Source: Fibrobacteraceae bacterium (GTDB lineage Bacteria; Fibrobacterota; Fibrobacteria; Fibrobacterales; Fibrobacteraceae). Taken from it: a stretch of 64,000 bases of DNA. The stretch's first letter is position 1; each line of letters begins with the position of its first letter. The stretch lies in the NCBI GenBank assembly GCA_017625775.1, contig JAGAKE010000001.1, positions 62,001-126,000 on the forward strand, in the 5' to 3' direction. Under the pieces are notes generated by a model. The model was not told the DNA's origin and made no database searches. It saw only the letters and a list, made by a program, of their open reading frames with translations. The position numbers were made by a program, and so were the translations under genes. Below are positions 35,723-44,268 of this stretch, piece after piece.

Positions 35723-37690
35723 ATGTGGAATATTGAAAGTGTAAAGAAATCAACTTATAAAATTGTATGTGGCTCTGAGCAAGGGACGGCTTTTTTTGTA
35801 AGTAAAAATGAACTACTTACAGCATGGCACGTTGTTTCAGGTTTTTTTAATGGTGAAAAAATATACTTATGTTATGAAGAAAATCGTTATGAATGTGAAG
35901 CCAGTGTTGTAAAAGAAAATGTTGATGTTGCATTAATAAAATGCTCAAAGTTTACAGCCGAAGTTCTAAAGCTGTCCTCTATTCCTAAAATCAGCGAAAT
36001 GAAACTGAAAATTTTTGGTTATCCTCAATCTCGTATTGGAGCGCAGATTGGCTTTGATTTAGCATTGAAGACTAGTCAACATTACGAAAATTTAAAAGAA
36101 GATTTTGATTCTTATGCTGAAATTATCGATGATCGAAGAATTTCGATAATGAATGGCTTTAGCGGTTCTCCAGTTTTTGTAGAAGACGGAACCGTCGTTG
36201 GCGTTGTAACAGATAAACTTGATTGCCACATTGGATTTGTCTCAATCGAATCCATTGAAAAAGCCCTCGAATCAAAAAAAATTAGTTGCGATAGAAATTT
36301 CTATAAATATGATAATTCACCCTATGGATGGATTGAAAATAAAAAAATTGTTGATGATGCTATCAAACGGGTTGGTAGGAGGTTCCAACCAGAACTTCAC
36401 CAAAATGATCCAAATTTGGAAAACAAGATTAATCGATTGTGGGACTTGTCAATAGAAGAAAATGAAGAGAAACGCAAGCAACCCCAAGAAATTAGGCGTA
36501 TTAGCAATGACAAACAAAAAAGATTTCTTTTCTTGTTTGGAAATGCGGGTGTTGGAAAAACACATCAGATGTGCCATTATGCTCAAAAATTAGTAAATGA
36601 GTCAAAGACAAACGTTTACTTATGCTTGGGAATGCAGTTTGATAATGTAAAGACCGATTCTTTAGAAGGAACTTTTGCCAATCTTTGCAATTTCCCACAA
36701 TCAACAGGTTATTTGGAAAAATTAAACGAAAATGCCCAAAAACGAAATGTTCGTTATCTTTTTATTATAGATGCAATCAATGAAGGATTGGACAAAAATT
36801 TTTGGCAAAGAGAAATTCCTGTATTTGTAGAAAAGATTTCTGAATTTGAAAATTTAGCGTTGATTGTAACTATTAGAAAACCTTTTGAAAAAGAATATGG
36901 AATTGATGGCAATTTTTTTTCAAGTTATGAATTAAAAGGGTTTGTTAATCCGTTACAGGCCAAAAATTCTTTTTTTTCATATTACGGTATAGCTCAGGAT
37001 GCCGCACCGTTAAATTTTGAGAATGGCTTGTTGCTATCATTATTTTGTAGAACATATAAGAATATTCCTATATATGAACGAAAATCGCTAAAATCTATTA
37101 TAGGACTTTTCTATTGGTATGTATTAGTTAGAAATTATAAAATATCAGAATTAGTTGATGAAGATTCTGATAGAAATGTGACTCATGAATATTTGCTAAA
37201 GTTAAGTGCAGAAAGTATAAATAACGGTTGCCAACCGGTATCTCGAGATATTGCTCGACGAATTAGCTACAAAAGTTTGTATAGACAATGGTCAAAATCG
37301 TTGTTATTTACATTGATGAAAGAAAATCTTTTGTTGGCTAATTATGAAGATAGTATTTCTTTTGAATATGAATTGATGGAAAATGTTTACCAAGCAATAG
37401 CACTTTATCAAAAAACAAAAAATGCAAAAGATTCTATTTATTTTTTGAAGAACCTGTTAAAAAATGTGGGAATAACTGTAAGAGTTCACAACTTTATTGT
37501 AGTGGCAACATCAGTATGGAATGATTTATTTAAAGAGGATATTTTCTTCAATTCTTTATTCGATAAAAGTTTACTCCCGTATTATATTGAAGGGACAAAG
37601 TATAAAAATGAAATAGATATTAAGGTTCTAAATGAAATCAAGAAAAATACACAATACGGAATGTTCTCTTTTTTTAAAATTTCGTTATAA
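35723..37690 (+). CDS. Trypsin-like protease-STAND NTPase, N-terminal part of an Avs-like sensor
   Basis: 655 residues. Residues 1-200 form a trypsin-like protease with the triad in order: His in LLTAWHVVSG, Asp in ENVDVALIKC, Ser in GFSGSPVF. A P-loop STAND/NACHT-type NTPase follows, with Walker A FLFGNAGVGKTHQ near 271 and Walker B YLFIIDAINEG near 345, then a winged-helix/helical part. STAND proteins of the Avs group sense phage proteins and activate an effector; here the protease would be the effector. The frame stops at 37690 just after the tract T7A4 (669-678 of 37 kb). One extra A would make it continuous with the next ORF, so this is probably the first half of a frameshifted gene. The region is very AT-rich. 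Confidence 0.83.
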   Translation: MWNIESVKKSTYKIVCGSEQGTAFFVSKNELLTAWHVVSGFFNGEKIYLCYEENRYECEASVVKENVDVALIKCSKFTAEVLKLSSIPKISEMKLKIFGYPQSRIGAQIGFDLALKTSQHYENLKEDFDSYAEIIDDRRISIMNGFSGSPVFVEDGTVVGVVTDKLDCHIGFVSIESIEKALESKKISCDRNFYKYDNSPYGWIENKKIVDDAIKRVGRRFQPELHQNDPNLENKINRLWDLSIEENEEKRKQPQEIRRISNDKQKRFLFLFGNAGVGKTHQMCHYAQKLVNESKTNVYLCLGMQFDNVKTDSLEGTFANLCNFPQSTGYLEKLNENAQKRNVRYLFIIDAINEGLDKNFWQREIPVFVEKISEFENLALIVTIRKPFEKEYGIDGNFFSSYELKGFVNPLQAKNSFFSYYGIAQDAAPLNFENGLLLSLFCRTYKNIPIYERKSLKSIIGLFYWYVLVRNYKISELVDEDSDRNVTHEYLLKLSAESINNGCQPVSRDIARRISYKSLYRQWSKSLLFTLMKENLLLANYEDSISFEYELMENVYQAIALYQKTKNAKDSIYFLKNLLKNVGITVRVHNFIVVATSVWNDLFKEDIFFNSLFDKSLLPYYIEGTKYKNEIDIKVLNEIKKNTQYGMFSFFKISL

Positions 37691-37716
37691 GAACTTTAAG
37701 TGTAGATAATCAGAGC

Positions 37717-39585
37717 TTGTTGACAACTCTATTGGATGAGTTAAAAAAAATGAATATGCATAATCGTGATTTATATTGGACAGAAGCTGTAAATCAGTGT
37801 TATGATGATGATGAAATTCGTTATTTGCTCTCTGATTATATTCCAAATGAAGAAAAAAAAAGAGATGATGCATATAACAAGAATTTTGTAGAGCTATTGT
37901 GTTGGACATGTTCTTCTTCATATCCAATTGTTCGTACACTTGCAATTCGTCATTTAGTCACACTGCTATTACGAATTCCTCAATATACCGTTGAATTGCT
38001 GATGAAATTTCAACAGGTTGATGATGCGTATGTTTTAGATGGCCTATATTCCGCACTATATGGCTTTGTTTTGATGTCAGATGATAAAGAGAAAATAGGG
38101 AATATTGCAAAAAATATATATGAGTTTAGTTTTAAAAATAAAGAACCTTATCCAGATTTACGTGTTCGCGAATGGATGTTGAGAATTTTAGATAGAGACC
38201 GATTTGTTAATAAATCTTCTTTTTTTGATGAATCTAAACCACCTTACAAATCCACCAAAATTAACTATGTTGATGATGTTGATTCAAAAATAAAACAGTT
38301 ACGAGATTCCTTTGACAAATCTAAAGGAACTCAAATGTTAGTATCATCTATTTTTGGCTGGAGTGATTTTAATCGTTATATTATTGGCACTAATTCATCT
38401 CACGAACACTATGATATATCTTCTGTTTCATTGAAAGAAAGTGATGATGTGGAATTACAAAGATTTAGTTTGAATCAAGAAATATATCAAATAGGAAATA
38501 CAATTCGAAATCTAGACTGGGATGAAAATCTTGGGAATTTAGATAATAATAGGACTAGCATTAATAGGATGGAAAATGAGCGAGAAAGAATAGGGAAAAA
38601 ATATCAATGGATTTCCCTTTATAATGTTGAAGCCCGCCTACTTGATATGTATAAATTGTATGATGAATATAATGACTCAAATGAAATATACAGAAAATTG
38701 AATTATCCTTGGTATACGTCTAGGCGTTCGTATTTTGATCCAACTTTGGGAATATCCTTTGCTAACATAGGAGAATCGAAATATGAATCAATTAAAGAAG
38801 TTGATTTTTCTGAGGAGACGCCGAACGAACAATGGTTAAAAAAATCCTTTACGAAATCAAATGTTGGTAAAATATTAAATTATTTTGACGAAGAAAAAAA
38901 TAAATGGATTTTATTGCAGTCATGGCAAATTTTAAGGAATTCAGCATCGCAGCCAAAAGACTCATTTGTTTTATACAATTCTTATTTTGTAGAAAATGAA
39001 TATGCAGAGTCTTTTGCGAAATGGATTTCTAGAAAAGAATTGTATGGTAGATGGATGCCAGAAATTCGTGATAGCATAGATTTTATTTTATACGAATTTG
39101 CTTGGAGTAGTAGAGAAAACTGGGATAAGTATAAAAGAATGCAATACGTAGGAGAAGATTGTCCATGTCAAGTACTACCAGGAACATGTTCTCAATTGCA
39201 GGAAGAACATATGGGAGTTCGTGATGATTTTTCTGGAAATGTATATTTGCCTAATCCAGATATTATGGAAGTATTAGATTTGCATATTGTCCCTGGATGT
39301 GCAAGGTCGCAAAGTGTATTTGCTGACAAAGATGGAATAATTAAATGTTGTTCCATCAAAAGGAATGGTATGGATTATGTTTATCTCAGGAAAGATGCTT
39401 TAGAATCTTATTTGGAAAAAAGAAACTATTCTATGTTTGCAGCTCTTGCAACAGAAAAATTCATTCGAAAAGAAAAGTATGATTATGATGAAAAATCTTT
39501 CAGAACTAGTTCTTGTGCTGTAAAGTATGATGAAAAAACACATAACTTTGTGTGGCTTAGTGATTTTAAAACGAAAAAGGAATAA
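37717..39585 (+). CDS. C-terminal sensor half of the split STAND protein
   Basis: 622 residues from TTG at 37717, but the frame is open from 37678 and has no ribosome site. The opening LLTTLLDELKKMNMHNRDLYWTEAV matches the segment that, in NACHT/Avs-type proteins, directly follows the NTPase within the same chain. So this is most simply the downstream part of the 35723 gene after a one-base deletion. The rest is helical-repeat-like (RTLAIRHLVTLLLRIPQYTVELL, RVREWMLRIL) and ends in a cysteine-containing domain (KCCSIKRNGMDYVYLRKDAL). In Avs proteins this part recognises the phage protein. If unrepaired the system is inactive. Confidence 0.7.
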   Translation: MLTTLLDELKKMNMHNRDLYWTEAVNQCYDDDEIRYLLSDYIPNEEKKRDDAYNKNFVELLCWTCSSSYPIVRTLAIRHLVTLLLRIPQYTVELLMKFQQVDDAYVLDGLYSALYGFVLMSDDKEKIGNIAKNIYEFSFKNKEPYPDLRVREWMLRILDRDRFVNKSSFFDESKPPYKSTKINYVDDVDSKIKQLRDSFDKSKGTQMLVSSIFGWSDFNRYIIGTNSSHEHYDISSVSLKESDDVELQRFSLNQEIYQIGNTIRNLDWDENLGNLDNNRTSINRMENERERIGKKYQWISLYNVEARLLDMYKLYDEYNDSNEIYRKLNYPWYTSRRSYFDPTLGISFANIGESKYESIKEVDFSEETPNEQWLKKSFTKSNVGKILNYFDEEKNKWILLQSWQILRNSASQPKDSFVLYNSYFVENEYAESFAKWISRKELYGRWMPEIRDSIDFILYEFAWSSRENWDKYKRMQYVGEDCPCQVLPGTCSQLQEEHMGVRDDFSGNVYLPNPDIMEVLDLHIVPGCARSQSVFADKDGIIKCCSIKRNGMDYVYLRKDALESYLEKRNYSMFAALATEKFIRKEKYDYDEKSFRTSSCAVKYDEKTHNFVWLSDFKTKKE

Positions 39586-39693
39586 AAGTGGCAGTTTTGA
39601 TAGATACTCTTTTCTCTATTTTCAGAACGAAAGCCAACTTGCTACACATAAATTTCTATTAAGGATTTTACTGTAACATATTATTTCCAAGAT

Positions 39694-40810
39694 GACGCGA
39701 GTTTTCATCGCCAATGCAACTGATGTAAACTGAATCGGGAAGAAAAAAGTACCCTAGGGGGGCATGCCCCCTAGGGGACTTGGCCGAGACTTTTCTACCT
39801 TGTCGATTCTGCTAAAAAAGGACATGGCGATAAGTCTCAACCAAGAACAAAGATATAAAATCCAGGTGCTCCATGCAGCTGAAATTTCCCCAAAAGTCAT
39901 AGCCTCCCTGCTGAAAGTCCACAAAGCTACCATCTACAGGGAATTGAAAAGGGGCGGGGGCCCATTGGATTATGACCCAGTAAAATTTCAAAAGCGGGCC
40001 GATTACCTGGCTGCTACTAGCCATCTGCACTACGACTATGACGATGAAGACTGGAAGATTGTGGACAAGAAAATCATGAACGACAACTCCCCAGAGCAGG
40101 TGAACGGACGCCTGAGCAAGGAGGGCGTCAGAGTCCCCAGCATAACGACAATCTATAGGCATGTGAACAAGGACAAGGACCTGAAGAAACATCTGCGGCA
40201 CGGCAAGAAGCCTTACCGTAAACGTGGCGAAAAGAAAGATAAGAGAGACCGGATTGTAGGCCGCGTGCCGATTGAGGAACGATCCGCGATCGTTGACGAA
40301 AAGGCTCGTGTGGGAGACATAGAAATAGACCTTATCAACAGTGCAGACCACGACGCTAACCTGCTTACGGTTAACGACAGGATGACGAACTACTGTCTGA
40401 TAAGATATCTCCCAACAAAGAATGCTGAGGACCTAAAGAAAACCCTTGTAAGGGTCCTTAAGGACTTCGAGAAGTCGTTCAAGATCAAGATACTTACAAT
40501 CACCTCGGACAACGGAAAGGAGTTCGCCTGCCATGCGGACATAGCGAAAGCCACGAAAGCGGATTACTACTTTGCCAAACCCTATCACTCCTGGGAACGC
40601 GGAGCCAACGAGAACATGAATGGTCTTATACGACAGTACCTCCCCATAAGAGCTTCGTTCAAGGGCATCTCGCCTCAAAAAGTCCGGTGGATACAGGATA
40701 AACTCAACAACAGGCCAAGAAAAAGGCTTGACTTCGCGACTCCTTTAGAGTATATTTATGAGCAAGTTAAACTACAAACCTAAGTCGCGTTAGCGACGAA
40801 AATCCGCCTC
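39694..40810 (+). mobile_element. IS30-type insertion sequence with terminal inverted repeats
   Basis: An element of about 1.1 kb. The left end, GACGCGAGTTTTCATCGCC..., and the reverse complement of the right end (40781-40810), GAGGCGGATTTTCGTCGCT..., match at most positions over about 28 bases with the shared core TTTTC.TCGC. The transposase lies between them. Flanking AT on both sides could be a 2-bp target duplication, but cannot be told apart from a longer terminal repeat. A strong palindrome, CCCTAGGGGG / CCCCCTAGGG (39752-39776), between the left end and the gene may block read-through transcription. Confidence 0.82.
39824..40783 (+). CDS. IS30-family transposase
   Basis: 319 residues from MAISLNQEQRYKIQVLHAAE (ATG 39824); the in-frame ATG at 39764 would include the palindrome and is less likely. 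An N-terminal helix-turn-helix (ISPKVIASLLKVHKATIYRELKR) binds the ends. The DDE catalytic core is visible: Asp in VGDIEIDLI, Asp in ITSDNGKEFA, and Glu in the PYHSWERGANENMNGLIRQYLP block, then the family tail KVRWIQDKLNNRPRKRLDFATPLEYIYE. It looks intact and could be active. Its GC-richer codons contrast with the AT-rich STAND genes upstream, consistent with separate arrival. Confidence 0.93.
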   Translation: MAISLNQEQRYKIQVLHAAEISPKVIASLLKVHKATIYRELKRGGGPLDYDPVKFQKRADYLAATSHLHYDYDDEDWKIVDKKIMNDNSPEQVNGRLSKEGVRVPSITTIYRHVNKDKDLKKHLRHGKKPYRKRGEKKDKRDRIVGRVPIEERSAIVDEKARVGDIEIDLINSADHDANLLTVNDRMTNYCLIRYLPTKNAEDLKKTLVRVLKDFEKSFKIKILTITSDNGKEFACHADIAKATKADYYFAKPYHSWERGANENMNGLIRQYLPIRASFKGISPQKVRWIQDKLNNRPRKRLDFATPLEYIYEQVKLQT

Positions 40811-40847
40811 ATTAAAAAAGGACTACTAATTCTTAGACGAGTAAAAA

Positions 40848-41819
40848 ATGTCGTACGTAGCAACCATAGCCATATCCTTAATAATATCATTAATTTTAGT
40901 CTTTGATTTAATCGCTCTCCCTAAGAATTCAAAAGCCATAATACGAAGCTTCGTTTACTTAGTTACAGTTTCTGTACCAGCATTAGCAAAGGCTGGAAAC
41001 CTTGACATCAATAATGCAACAAACATATTTTATATAGTATTTGCATTGAGTATCATAATTGCTTTTATTGGGTTTTATTTCGGAGATTTCAAAAAACTTT
41101 TACATTGCATAGAAGATCAAGGATTAAATGGATTAAATTACACATTTACAGACTACTTATTGATGGGCAGAATAGAATTACGAAAAAAAATAGAACAAAA
41201 TGTATTCAATGGAGAACATTTCAAAAAAGTTCAGAACGACCTAAAACAAACTAGTCTTTTCAATAAGAAGATGGCGAGCCTCATTTCTCTTGCATATCTT
41301 ACAATGAATGATGATGATGATTACCACAATTATTGCAAAAGAATTTTATCTAATTTTTCAACCATATTCTTTGGTACCAGTAATTCACGATTTACCTTAA
41401 GGAAATTAAGCGACAACAGAAAAGAAATGATTGCGGATGTTTGTTCCGATGATTCAAACTCCCCCTCCGCAATTCCTATTCGAGGTAAAAGCCTAATCAA
41501 GTTGTCAAAAGAGCAAGAAAAGCCTGTAATTTATTCTAGAAATAAAAATCATCATTATGATACAAAAAAAAGTATTAAAAACAAAATCTTTGATGATTAT
41601 GTTTCCTATTGTCTCATTAAAACTCCAGACAAAAAATGTCCTGCTTATAGCGTGTGCTTAGAAGTTAAAGGAAAGGAAGCCCAAAATAGCATGAAAAATT
41701 TGGTTGACTCCAACATTTTTACAATTTTATGTAAGGCAATGGAATACAAAATTTCAAGCGAAATCAATTCTAATCAGAGCAACGTTTCTACATCGGGAGA
41801 ATCAAATGGCAATCAATAA
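40848..41819 (+). CDS. Membrane protein with cytoplasmic sensor-like domain, unknown function
   Basis: 323 residues. Two to three transmembrane helices occupy the first 80 residues (VATIAISLIISLILVFDLIAL, SFVYLVTVSVPALA, IFYIVFALSIIIAFIGFYFG). The remaining 240 residues are soluble, with a GAF-like feel in the last half (SAIPIRGKSLIKLSKEQEKPVIYS, CPAYSVCLEV). Membrane-anchored proteins with a small sensor domain often act as effectors in antiphage modules. Here it pairs with a 63-residue ORF that overlaps its end by 14 bases. It lies just after the IS30 element within the defence island. No family recognised. Confidence 0.65.
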   Translation: MSYVATIAISLIISLILVFDLIALPKNSKAIIRSFVYLVTVSVPALAKAGNLDINNATNIFYIVFALSIIIAFIGFYFGDFKKLLHCIEDQGLNGLNYTFTDYLLMGRIELRKKIEQNVFNGEHFKKVQNDLKQTSLFNKKMASLISLAYLTMNDDDDYHNYCKRILSNFSTIFFGTSNSRFTLRKLSDNRKEMIADVCSDDSNSPSAIPIRGKSLIKLSKEQEKPVIYSRNKNHHYDTKKSIKNKIFDDYVSYCLIKTPDKKCPAYSVCLEVKGKEAQNSMKNLVDSNIFTILCKAMEYKISSEINSNQSNVSTSGESNGNQ

Positions 41820-41997
41820 AGACGGAACATTACTCGATTTTGTCAATTATTATCGCAGCTATACAAGTAAAATTCAAGAATTAGTAAAAAAAGAGAATCA
41901 ATGTCCTGAAGAAAAACAGGTTTACATTGATGAGCGCAAAAAAATAACAAACGAACTAAACGAAAAGTTAGTTAAATACTTCAATTCCATCAAATAA
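41806..41997 (+). CDS. Small helical partner of the membrane protein
   Basis: 63 residues, MAINKDGTLLDFVNYYRSYTSKIQ..., predicted to be two helices rich in Lys, Glu and Gln. ATG at 41806 follows GGGAGAATCAA. It overlaps the 3' end of the membrane-protein gene by 14 bases in another frame, so the two are translationally coupled. No motif recognised. An antitoxin or regulatory partner role is possible but untested. Confidence 0.6.
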   Translation: MAINKDGTLLDFVNYYRSYTSKIQELVKKENQCPEEKQVYIDERKKITNELNEKLVKYFNSIK

Positions 41998-42106
41998 TGC
42001 AAATCCCCCCCCTCCCCTCCCGGAAATTTTCAGGCAATATGTCAGCTCAGGTAATTTGGGGTACGAAAGAATTGATTGATAAGGTGGTCGCGAAAGTATC
42101 GCGAAT

Positions 42107-42304
42107 ACATCCAAGCACACTCGCAGAGTCTTGAAAGATGAATTCAAAGCGAAAGTCACCATCGCTGCTCTTAGCGAGGATAGGCCGCAGGGCGAACCTT
42201 CTTCTGAATTCGCTGTAAACGCCAATATAGTCAGTCTCTGGAAATCCCCCCCCTTTTCTAAGGAAGAAAAGAAAAAATTCAACGATCTCGAAAAGAAGTA
42301 TTAA
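42107..42304 (+). pseudogene. IS3-family OrfA remnant
   Basis: The frame reads TSKHTRRVLKDEFKAKV, TIAALSEDRPQGEPSSEFAV, NANIVSLWKSPPFSKEEKKK, ending at TAA. The pattern RRxxxxEFKAKVxxxAL...LAxxxxVxxxxxSxWK is that of IS3/IS150 OrfA helix-turn-helix proteins. It has no proper start, and neither OrfB nor inverted repeats are found, so it is debris in the gap between the membrane-protein pair and the AAA ATPase. Poly-C tracts (CCCCCCC at 42003 and 42246) lie just before and inside the remnant. Confidence 0.6.
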
Positions 42305-42409
42305 AAACGGCTTTTTTAAGCGCTTTTGAACACTTTCATCCCTCTTATCCCTTGCTTTTTTCGGATTTATGTTGTATTTTTGTAGAAATTCTACAAAAAC
42401 GAGGTCTTG

Positions 42410-43645
42410 ATGCTAGTTAAAATAGAGTTAGAGAACTTTTTCTCCATAAGAGACCGGATTTGTATCAATTTTAGGGCTGGGAACACCAAAACGGCCCTGT
42501 CCAAAAAATTGGCTGACAATGTTATTGAATGGAACGGCCTCAAGCTGCTCAAGTCCATTGGTCTTTTTGGCGCAAATGCGTCCGGAAAGTCGAACATCTT
42601 GAAGGCGATAAATTTCTGCTGCCACCTAGTTCTTGAATCGCACCAGCATAACGAGAATTCCGTCTTCAACTATGCCCCGTTCAAGTTCGACGACTATAAA
42701 AACAAGCCGAGCAATTTTTTGATAGACTTCATTTGCGACGACGTGGAATACGAATACTCTTTTTCGTTGTTGCAGTCCAAAATTATTTCCGAAAGCCTAT
42801 TCCATTACCCCAACGATCGTCGTGCCCGTGTTTTTGAAAGAGAAGGCTCCGAATACAAATTTGCTGAAAGCGTTTTGGCAAGGCCAAATGACGTTGCCCT
42901 GAATACTAGTGACAAGAACCTCTTTTTGAGCCGAGCCAGTTCCATGAACCGCGAGTTGGCGCAAAAACTTTATCGTTATTTCTTGTCGACTTTTATGCTC
43001 GGGTTGATTCCGTTGCACGACATGAACGTCGAATCGTATTTTGATACGAATAAAGCGCTAATTCTTGCTGCTCTGCAACAGTGTGACAGCGACATTTGCG
43101 ATGTGGCTAAGAAGATTGAAACGATTCCTATTCCCATACCTAACCCAGGAAACCCATTCGGGATGCCAACTCGTGTTGTGAATCAGGAAATGGTGAGATT
43201 TTTGACGTACCATAAAATTGCTCCAGACGTTCCTTTTGATATGGACGAAGAATCCGGCGGTACAAAAAGACTGTTCAGCATTCTCTTGTGCATGATTGAT
43301 GTCGTGAAAAACAAGAAGTCTGTTATGCTGGATGAATTCGACACAAGCCTGCATGCCAGTATTTCCGAGTTTTTGCTTGACTTGATTCACGCATCATCGC
43401 AGTCACAGCTTTTGTTCTCTTCGCACAATTTGAGCCTGATTAATATGAATCGGTTCCGGAAAGACCAGATTGTTTTTGTGACCAAGAACGAAACTGGCGC
43501 TACCGAGGTCCAGTCACTGTACGATTACAAGGACTTTAGGGAAAATATGGATGCCGAGAAGGCTTACAGGCAGGGCCGCTTCGATGCGATACCCATTGTC
43601 ACGTCTACTGTTGAAAGCCTGAAGAGAATGCTTGCAGAGGGGTAG
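42410..43645 (+). CDS. AAA15/RloA-like ATPase (AbiLi-like)
   Basis: 411 residues from ATG at 42410 (GAGG seven bases upstream; the TTG one codon earlier is less likely). An ABC-type ATPase: LENFFSIRDRICINFRAG, Walker A LFGANASGKSNIL near 52, Walker B SVMLDEFDTSLHASISEFLLD near 305, and the His switch LLFSSHNLSLI. These features define the AAA15/OLD-like group to which RloA and AbiLi belong. The next gene, two bases on, encodes RloB. RloA/RloB were named as restriction-linked ORFs and correspond to the AbiL abortive-infection pair. They lie here between hsdS and hsdR, as expected for that name. Confidence 0.87.
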   Translation: MLVKIELENFFSIRDRICINFRAGNTKTALSKKLADNVIEWNGLKLLKSIGLFGANASGKSNILKAINFCCHLVLESHQHNENSVFNYAPFKFDDYKNKPSNFLIDFICDDVEYEYSFSLLQSKIISESLFHYPNDRRARVFEREGSEYKFAESVLARPNDVALNTSDKNLFLSRASSMNRELAQKLYRYFLSTFMLGLIPLHDMNVESYFDTNKALILAALQQCDSDICDVAKKIETIPIPIPNPGNPFGMPTRVVNQEMVRFLTYHKIAPDVPFDMDEESGGTKRLFSILLCMIDVVKNKKSVMLDEFDTSLHASISEFLLDLIHASSQSQLLFSSHNLSLINMNRFRKDQIVFVTKNETGATEVQSLYDYKDFRENMDAEKAYRQGRFDAIPIVTSTVESLKRMLAEG

Positions 43646-43647
43646 TT

Positions 43648-44220
43648 ATGCCAAGAGGTAGAGAAGAAAGAACCCCTAAAAAGATGAAGCAGGCGTTCCT
43701 CGTTTTTTGCGAGGGTCCAACGGAAGAATGCTACGTTCAGGAATTGCGTCAACGCTATAGATCTCCGATTAGGATTGTGCCTATCTGCGAGGGTCAATCC
43801 ATTTCGAACGCACTTGTTTGCCGTGAAATAAAGAAAGAGAAGGTGTCGCCGACAGACCGCATCCAAGCGTTCTTGATGTACGACCGTGACGTTCCAGAGG
43901 TAAATGTCAAATTGGATAAATGCGACGGAACAATGGTTTGTTCCAATCCTTGTGTTGAATTGTGGTTTCTTCTGCATTCTCGTGACCAGAAGGCAAGTCT
44001 CGGTTCTGAAGAATGCGTCAAGGCATTACAAAATTCTGCAAGCGAATGGAATCACTACCGAAAGGGTGAATTGAGTGCCACTCAAAAGAACCTGCTTTGG
44101 AGCAACCGTTCTACGGCAATCCAGAGGGCAAAATCGCTGACTGAAAGCAGAAATCCCTCTACGGGAGTCTATAAGCTCCTGGAATCCATCGAAAAAAGCC
44201 TTTCAGAAACGCAGAATTGA
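43648..44220 (+). CDS. rloB: RloB-family protein (AbiLii-like)
   Basis: 190 residues with the RloB signatures FLVFCEGPTEECYVQEL (toprim-like acidic start), LMYDRD and SNPCVELWFLLHSRDQ. RloB has a TOPRIM-like fold and acts with its ATPase partner; nuclease activity against nucleic acid in infected cells is inferred for the family. It begins two bases after the RloA-like stop and the pair is a complete two-gene unit. GC content is intermediate. It looks intact, so this may be one of the working systems in the otherwise decayed restriction locus. Confidence 0.86.
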   Translation: MPRGREERTPKKMKQAFLVFCEGPTEECYVQELRQRYRSPIRIVPICEGQSISNALVCREIKKEKVSPTDRIQAFLMYDRDVPEVNVKLDKCDGTMVCSNPCVELWFLLHSRDQKASLGSEECVKALQNSASEWNHYRKGELSATQKNLLWSNRSTAIQRAKSLTESRNPSTGVYKLLESIEKSLSETQN

Positions 44221-44268
44221 GCATCTTCCGCCTTTTTTGATTAAATTTCTCACAAAGGAATTTAGTCA

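Noticed and set aside
37660-37720. Programmed -1 frameshift at T7A4
   Set aside because: Re-pairing of the AAA codon one base back would read TAA, a first-position mismatch, so it is not a classic slippery heptamer. A simple one-base deletion explains the split better.
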